A DNA stretch of 64,000 nucleotides, taken from the NCBI GenBank assembly GCA_028532985.1, contig JANCIK010000005.1:2362501-2426500 (forward strand). Reading direction: 5' to 3'. Shown here piece by piece: positions 59,249-64,000 of this stretch. Within the stretch, counting starts at the first letter, position 1. Every line of letters begins with the position of its first letter. The position numbers were made by a program, and so were the translations under genes. The notes under the pieces were generated by a model. The model had not been told where the DNA came from. It worked only from the letters and a program-made list of their open reading frames with translations, and searched no databases. The DNA is from Stropharia rugosoannulata (taxonomy: Eukaryota; Basidiomycota; Agaricomycetes; Agaricales; Strophariaceae).

Positions 59249-61466
59249 ATGTATCAAATTATCTGTCTGTTCTTACAGCTCTTGCCTATACTCGTAGGAG
59301 CTGGAGAGATTCCTGTCGTCGATGGGGTCCTTGGTGGCGTTCCACGGGCGGCAACGAGAAAAACTGCTAGTCTCGTCGCTGTGCCCAAAGCGCCTATTAC
59401 AATATCCAATGGTACTGCAGGCAAACTACGCTACGTTGAAAACTCGGGGATATGTGGTGCGTTCAGACAAAATAATTCACCTGACTATTTTGCTCAAACT
59501 TTGCTCAAACTTTGCTTGTCCTACTATTTCTGACGTTGTCAAATTCAGAAACTACACCCCATGTCTATCAAGCGTCTGGTTATGGAGACTTGACCGCCAC
59601 TGACAGTATCTGGTTCGTTCTTATTCAACTTGATGAACTAACTTTTGCGTACTTACTGACTGTTCATGAAGGTTTTGGTTTTTCGCAGCCCGCCACAATC
59701 CAGATACTGCGCCGCTGACTCTATGGTTCAATGGAGGAGTATGTTTCAAAATTTTCTCAAATGAGTTGAACTTTGCTCATCGAACTTTCTACTAGCCGGG
59801 TTCGTCAAGCATGATTGGTCTCTTCCAAGAACATGGTCCTTGTCGAATAACTAACGACTCTTCTTCCGTGGTCTATAACCCTTACTCGTGGAACAACGAG
59901 TCGAATGTCATATACATTGATCAGCCTGTAGGCGTAGGGTTTTCTCATGGAAACTTGAGTCGAGTAGGCACGTCGCAGAAGGCCGCGGCGGACGTTTGGT
60001 CTTTCATGCAGATCTTTTTGTCTGACCCCAAATTCAGAAAATTCCAGAAGCGGGAGATTGCGATTTGGACCGAATCGTTCGTTTCTTGCACTGGTTTAGG
60101 TCCAAACAAAAACTAACAAATCTTGTTTAGGTACGGAGGACACTACGGCCCTGCCTTTGCAGCGTAAGTTGGTTCCTCGAAATATTTGGTTATGATAATT
60201 AAAACCTTCTGTTTTCAGACATTTCCTTGATCAAAACGCGGCCATTGCAAAAGGCGCAGTAGAGGGAGTCCCCCTCAACTTAAAAACACTAGCAATTGGG
60301 AACGGCCTAACCGCATGTTCTTCTCCCCATTTCTTACGTCCTTGATCTTGACCTTCAAATATTATTTAGGATGCACTTGCTCAATATCCCGGTTACGCTG
60401 AATATGCTATAAGCAATCCATATCGTGAAGTGGCTACTCAAAGTGACATTGACGCTGTAAAATTGGCCTGGAACCAGACAAACGGTTGTAAAGATCAGGT
60501 ATGAATTCTTCGCGCCGGTCAGAGGGGTTGTAAGACAACTTGCTCAGCACTGAACCCCAGATAACCGCTTGCTACAACAACCCAAGCAATACAACTATCT
60601 GTTCCAGCGCCCAAGAATTCTGCAATGACAATATTGTTGGCGCATTTGGCTCGGTCGATTTCAACGCAAGTCGCTCTGGTTCCAATAGTTCACAATGACC
60701 TGCGGCTTACCACCATACTCTAGTTCTATTTCGTCCCCATGTCGTCCGACGACTCATATCCTCCTGATTTCACCGACTACTTGAATAGTATTTCCGGAAA
60801 AATAGGTGCTGATGCAGTGGTGGGAAGCTATGTTCAGAGCAACTCCGAGGTATATCTTGCCTTTGCAGATACGGGTCAGTGCACTTGCTTTGTTTTTGCA
60901 AACTGTTTTTCACGGGGCCTCAGGTGACTGGATGACGAACGCGCGGCTCAGTCTGGAGAAAGTTATCAACACTGGGGTGAGATAATCATTAAACAGTTGT
61001 TATGATTTATAGTATTGATTAATGCTGAATAGGTCCAAACCCTTATTTTCGTCGGGGATGCTGTGCGTCTTTGTTCGTTTATGATTCGCAGGAAAGACTG
61101 ACAGTACTACTAGGACTTTATTGTCAACTATGTCGGCGTTGAAGCAATGGTGGACAGCTTGAGCACAAAATACTCGGCTGAGTATAAGAAACAGCAATTC
61201 CAGGACTACATTGTCGCGGGTCAGATAGCCGGTCGTTTCAAACAAACCGGAAAACTCACTTATCTCCGTATATACGGCGCTGGGCATGAGGTTCCTGCGT
61301 ACAAGGTAATTCCCGTATTTCTATCAGCCTTGTACTAGCTACTTTTCTGATCTTGGACGTATCGCAGTATGGGACCTTGGATTATGGACAAGCTGGAGCG
61401 CAAATGTTCAAAGACTTCACTATAGGCTATGGTGCTCGGCATCAAAGATCTAGCAGCTCCGTTTGA
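59249..61466 (+). CDS. Serine carboxypeptidase (peptidase family S10)
   Basis: Thirteen exons (59249-59456, 59549-59612, 59672-59738, 59796-60076, 60131-60163, 60219-60312, 60370-60498, 60561-60653, 60724-60874, 60924-60976, 61033-61062, 61114-61305, 61368-61466) give 497 residues. A signal peptide ([13 protein letters not shown]) directs it to the secretory path or vacuole. The oxyanion loop [20 protein letters not shown], the nucleophile in TESYGGHYGP (Ser207), the Asp in DADFIVN (Asp402) and the His in GAGHEVP (His459) make a complete triad for removing C-terminal residues from peptides. NSS, NES and NTT sequons suggest N-glycosylation. The residue before the Glu-Ser is Thr, where Gly is usual. 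The intron at 60313-60369 has a GC donor (GCATGT). The exon 8/9 join is the least certain. Confidence 0.87.
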
Positions 61467-61859
61467 CCTAAATAATTTGTTCCATTCGGTATTATATTCT
61501 GTACAAGCCAGATTTTTGAATGCTGAATACCAAATACATGCAATGCAAATACATGTGTAAATTTTTAACCTATAGTAGACCGAGCAGAGTAATGGGGAAT
61601 ATCGCATTTATGGGTTGAGATTTGAGATGTCCCAGCGGCGAGTCACTAATACAGCCACTGAGTGGCGACAACAGGTCGCCTCCTGAATAACGGGTTCCTT
61701 TCTTTTAGGGAAGGTGAGCTGTCTGGAAGGGTAAAAAGGCCTGAGCGTGTATGATACTCGCGTCGACCAGAAGTTAGGAACCGATTGAGCGAACTGCATG
61801 ACATGGGGTACTATCAGTCTTACGGGTATTTGTGAGGTTAGTCTATCAGATTATTTGAT
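61467..61859. other. Convergent intergenic region
   Basis: Between the 3' ends of the carboxypeptidase gene (+) and the DUF1115 gene (-). Nothing is recognised. Confidence 0.5.
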
Positions 61860-62610
61860 TTATACGACTATCTGACCTTTTTGCATACCCATCCCTCGTC
61901 TAAACCATTCTTTCTCTCCGATTGCTTGAAGTTTCATAACAATCTCGTTTGTATTTTCAAGCTCGTCTAGGCCCTTTGTTCCGCCAGCAAGACGAACGCT
62001 TCCGTCCTTGGAAAGTAATTTGGTGTCTAAGTGGTGAAATTCAAGGTACCTTAGGCCTTAGATAGAAGCAAGTTGAGCAGACACGAGTCGATATAAGCGC
62101 GAATACATACCTTTGGCATGTTCGAGAAAAGTTCTGTTACACTCCTTTGTTCCATCGAAAACGAGAATACCTGGCTTTCCTGTCTAGCGTGTAGTTAAGA
62201 ATGGGTCGTAGTAGGCTCAAGCGTTATAATAACCTTCACAAAGCCAGATATATTGCATTGTTCAGCAAATCTTCTCAGTCGGCGATACTTTGAAGGACTA
62301 GAAATGTCTAGGTCACGCCTCGCCTGAGTTATTATTGAACATGACATCTCATTTAAGCAGCTCACGATGCATCCGAGCAAGAGATATGAATACTGGAGTC
62401 ATCGCTCTCCTACATTGCAGTTGTTGCGTTGAGTGTGACGCCTGGGCATTGTGGAGACAGGAAACAGACGGGGCAGTCGTCACAGTTAAAAATAGAAGCA
62501 TATGATACTTGCATAAGGGCGGTGCGGGGTGTAATCTCTGCACATTGATTGGTTCCTCCACATCCCTCATTTGGGCACGGAGTCGCAAGAGTGAAACTTG
62601 GTAATGCCAT
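61860..62610 (-). CDS. DUF1115 protein (RWDD2-like C-terminal domain), RWD domain not seen
   Basis: Exons 62610-62509, 62441-62394, 62323-62234, 62183-62111 and 62056-61860 give 169 residues. The C-terminal two thirds match the DUF1115 region of RWD-domain proteins: SSPSKYRRLRRFAEQCNISG, then GKPGILVFDGTKECNRTFLE, LRYLEFHHLDTK and EKEWFRRGMGM. Family members normally start with an RWD domain of about 110 residues. Here only about 50 residues precede, with Cys-rich CPNEGCGGTNQC, so the RWD domain is either lost or the 5' model is wrong. The first two exons are the weak part: the second donor was chosen to keep frame with the conserved third exon. The divergent Rieske/AIF gene begins 83 bp away. 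Confidence 0.62.
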
Positions 62611-62693
62611 TCCGATTCACTCTCACGTCCCTTCTCACTACCTCAGCTCGCCATAGTACGCTTTCTCATTTATCGCGTCGAACAGCAAAGACT
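62611..62693. promoter_or_regulatory. Very short bidirectional promoter (83 bp)
   Basis: Interval between the divergent ATGs at 62610 (-) and 62694 (+). A CT-rich tract is present but no TATA box. If both start codons are right, the two genes must share almost all promoter sequence. Confidence 0.45.
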
Positions 62694-64000
62694 ATGTCCG
62701 CAAGCATTAAGACGATCGCAGTCCTCGACTATGATGATATCAAGGATGGTGAAATGTAAGTATATCGTCACCTCAGCTCGCACCGCTCTCACCCTGCGTG
62801 CCATAGGAAAGAGGTTGATTTCGAGGGCGGAAAGGTTCTCTTATCACGACTAGGCGAGAAGGTTCATGCCACAAGTGCCTTTTGTACCCATTATGGTGCA
62901 CCTCTCGCCAAAGGCGTTCTAACTTCCGATGGGCGAGTAGTCTGGTGCGTCATGCGTCATTAACGAGCACGATGTGATGTCTGATAGTGTTCTCTATAGC
63001 CCATGGCATGGAGGTATATATATATACTTACTTAAATTCGAATGACACACTCAGTATAATTTACAGCTTGCTTCAACGTTTGTACCGGCGATATTGGTGC
63101 TTTCGGACTGTATATGATACCATACGCATTTACTAAGGCTTTATTGTAGAGGATGCCCCCGCCCCCAAGGCCATACACGCTTTCCACACCAAAGTCCAGG
63201 ATGGGAAAATCCATGTTACCGCGAATTCTGCCGATACACTGAAAAGTAACATGTCCCGTCAGGCTAAGCTTCTGGCTTCGGGAGTCACCAGCCCCGGCCC
63301 TGGTGTCGTAATTGTTGGAGGCGGATCCGGAGCGTTCCATAGCGTTGAGAGCTTGAGAGAGGTGATCACGTTCTTGATAGATTTCGTGCTAAAAATAAAT
63401 TTAGCATGGCTACGAGGGACCCATCACCATTCTCTCGAAAGAGACTTATACTCCTATTGATAGGTATATTGTATCCGTTTGCTCTCACAGTAACAGTCTT
63501 TTCACACCCATTTTTTCAGAACGAGGCTTAGCAAAGGTCTCCCTACTGATGCCATTAAGCTGGAGTATCTCACCGCTGCCGATTTGAAAATCAAGTACGG
63601 AACAAACATTCGTCTTGGTATCGTAAGTGGCATCTTGTTACTTGAGTTATACAATTGTTCACCGCATCCAAAAAAAAACAGGAGGTGACTTCTGTCGATC
63701 TTAAGAGCAAGAAAGTCATTCTCGAAAATGGCAAGGACACCGTTCCATATGATAAGCTCATTTTAGCCACTGGTGGTACACCTCGTCGCCTACCTATCGA
63801 AGGAGCTAATCTGGAAAATGTATTCACTTTCCGAGGAGTTTCTGACTCCCAGAAGGTTGACTCTGGTATGGTTATATCCCCATATCAGAGCGTATCCTAC
63901 TCACATCTTCGCCATAGCCGCTCAAGAAGGCAAAAGGGTTGTAGTAGTTGGAAGCTCTTTCATCAGCATGGAAATAGTCACTGCTATTACTTCTCGCAAA
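62694..64000 (+). CDS. Rieske/AIF-type NAD(P)H oxidoreductase (AIFM3-like), cut by window end
   Basis: Nine exons are visible (62694-62755, 62807-62944, 63000-63013, 63067-63096, 63150-63361, 63405-63463, 63520-63622, 63682-63865, 63918-64000 and on), giving the first 295 residues. An N-terminal Rieske [2Fe-2S] domain has the ligands Cys46/His48 (FCTHYGAPL) and Cys66/His69 (CPWHG). It is joined to a pyridine nucleotide-disulfide reductase module: the FAD site VVIVGGGSGAFHSVESLR, the conserved LILATGGTPRRLPIEG and a second nucleotide site VVVVGSSFISMEI. This fusion matches the apoptosis-inducing factor 3 group. It passes electrons from NAD(P)H through FAD to the iron-sulphur centre; the partner is unknown. 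The 3' part lies beyond base 64000. Confidence 0.9.

Noticed and set aside
1..64000. CRISPR arrays, rRNA genes, bacterial operons or a secondary-metabolite cluster
   Set aside because: No regularly spaced repeats, no rRNA sequence, and spliced eukaryotic genes throughout; no polyketide synthase, peptide synthetase or terpene synthase motifs were seen.

Overview
This window is nuclear DNA from a filamentous basidiomycete, most likely an Agaricomycete. Genes are dense and cut by many introns of about 47-75 nt. The gene set is typical of mushroom-forming fungi: an HsbA-like secreted protein, DUF6534 and DUF6593 proteins, large F-box families, a PIN-like auxin efflux carrier and a Mug190-type SMP/C2 protein. 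No assembly or species name can be read from the sequence. All gene models below were built by hand from splice signals, reading frame and remembered family conservation; none was aligned by computer.

Layout. 0-3 kb: two tandem paralogous small secreted proteins of unknown function. 3.4-10.7 kb: a cullin-3 gene (+) convergent with the tRNA exportin exportin-T (-). 11-15.3 kb: an F-box gene (-) divergent from a serine-rich single-pass membrane protein (+). 15.6-17.6 kb: a Frag1/DRAM/Sfk1 membrane protein and an HsbA-like secreted protein (both -). 17.7-27.6 kb: gene-poor, holding one DsbA-family oxidoreductase, one copy of a 300-bp dispersed repeat, a 939-bp non-autonomous terminal-inverted-repeat transposon and a decayed copy of an auxin efflux carrier. 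27.6-33.9 kb: three intronless F-box genes, two of them tandem paralogues. 34.5-36.4 kb: the intact auxin efflux carrier. 36.7-39.7 kb: a multi-pass membrane protein, a small unknown gene and a DUF6534 protein. 40.6-42.4 kb: an arrestin-like protein. 43.4-49.4 kb: a 28-exon paladin / PTP-like phytase with three CX5R sites. 49.7-58.6 kb: a DUF6593 protein, an empty 2.2-kb stretch, an SH3 protein (Lsb1/Pin3-like), the methylosome subunit pICln and a Mug190 lipid-transfer protein. 59-64 kb: a serine carboxypeptidase, a DUF1115 protein, and a Rieske/AIF-type oxidoreductase that runs off the right edge.

Functional picture. Most genes are independent housekeeping or lineage-specific genes and there is no biosynthetic cluster. 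Several serve ubiquitin ligation: cullin-3, and four F-box proteins that would work with a different cullin (Cul1), so they are not expected to pair with this one. Three are likely secreted and may act at the cell surface or outside (two unknown paralogues and the HsbA-like protein), and a secretory or vacuolar peptidase is also present. The most unusual content is in the 17.7-36.4 kb part, where mobile or duplicated DNA and young paralogues are concentrated: the transposon, two nearly identical inverted 300-bp blocks, and an auxin-carrier pseudogene in inverted orientation to its intact relative.
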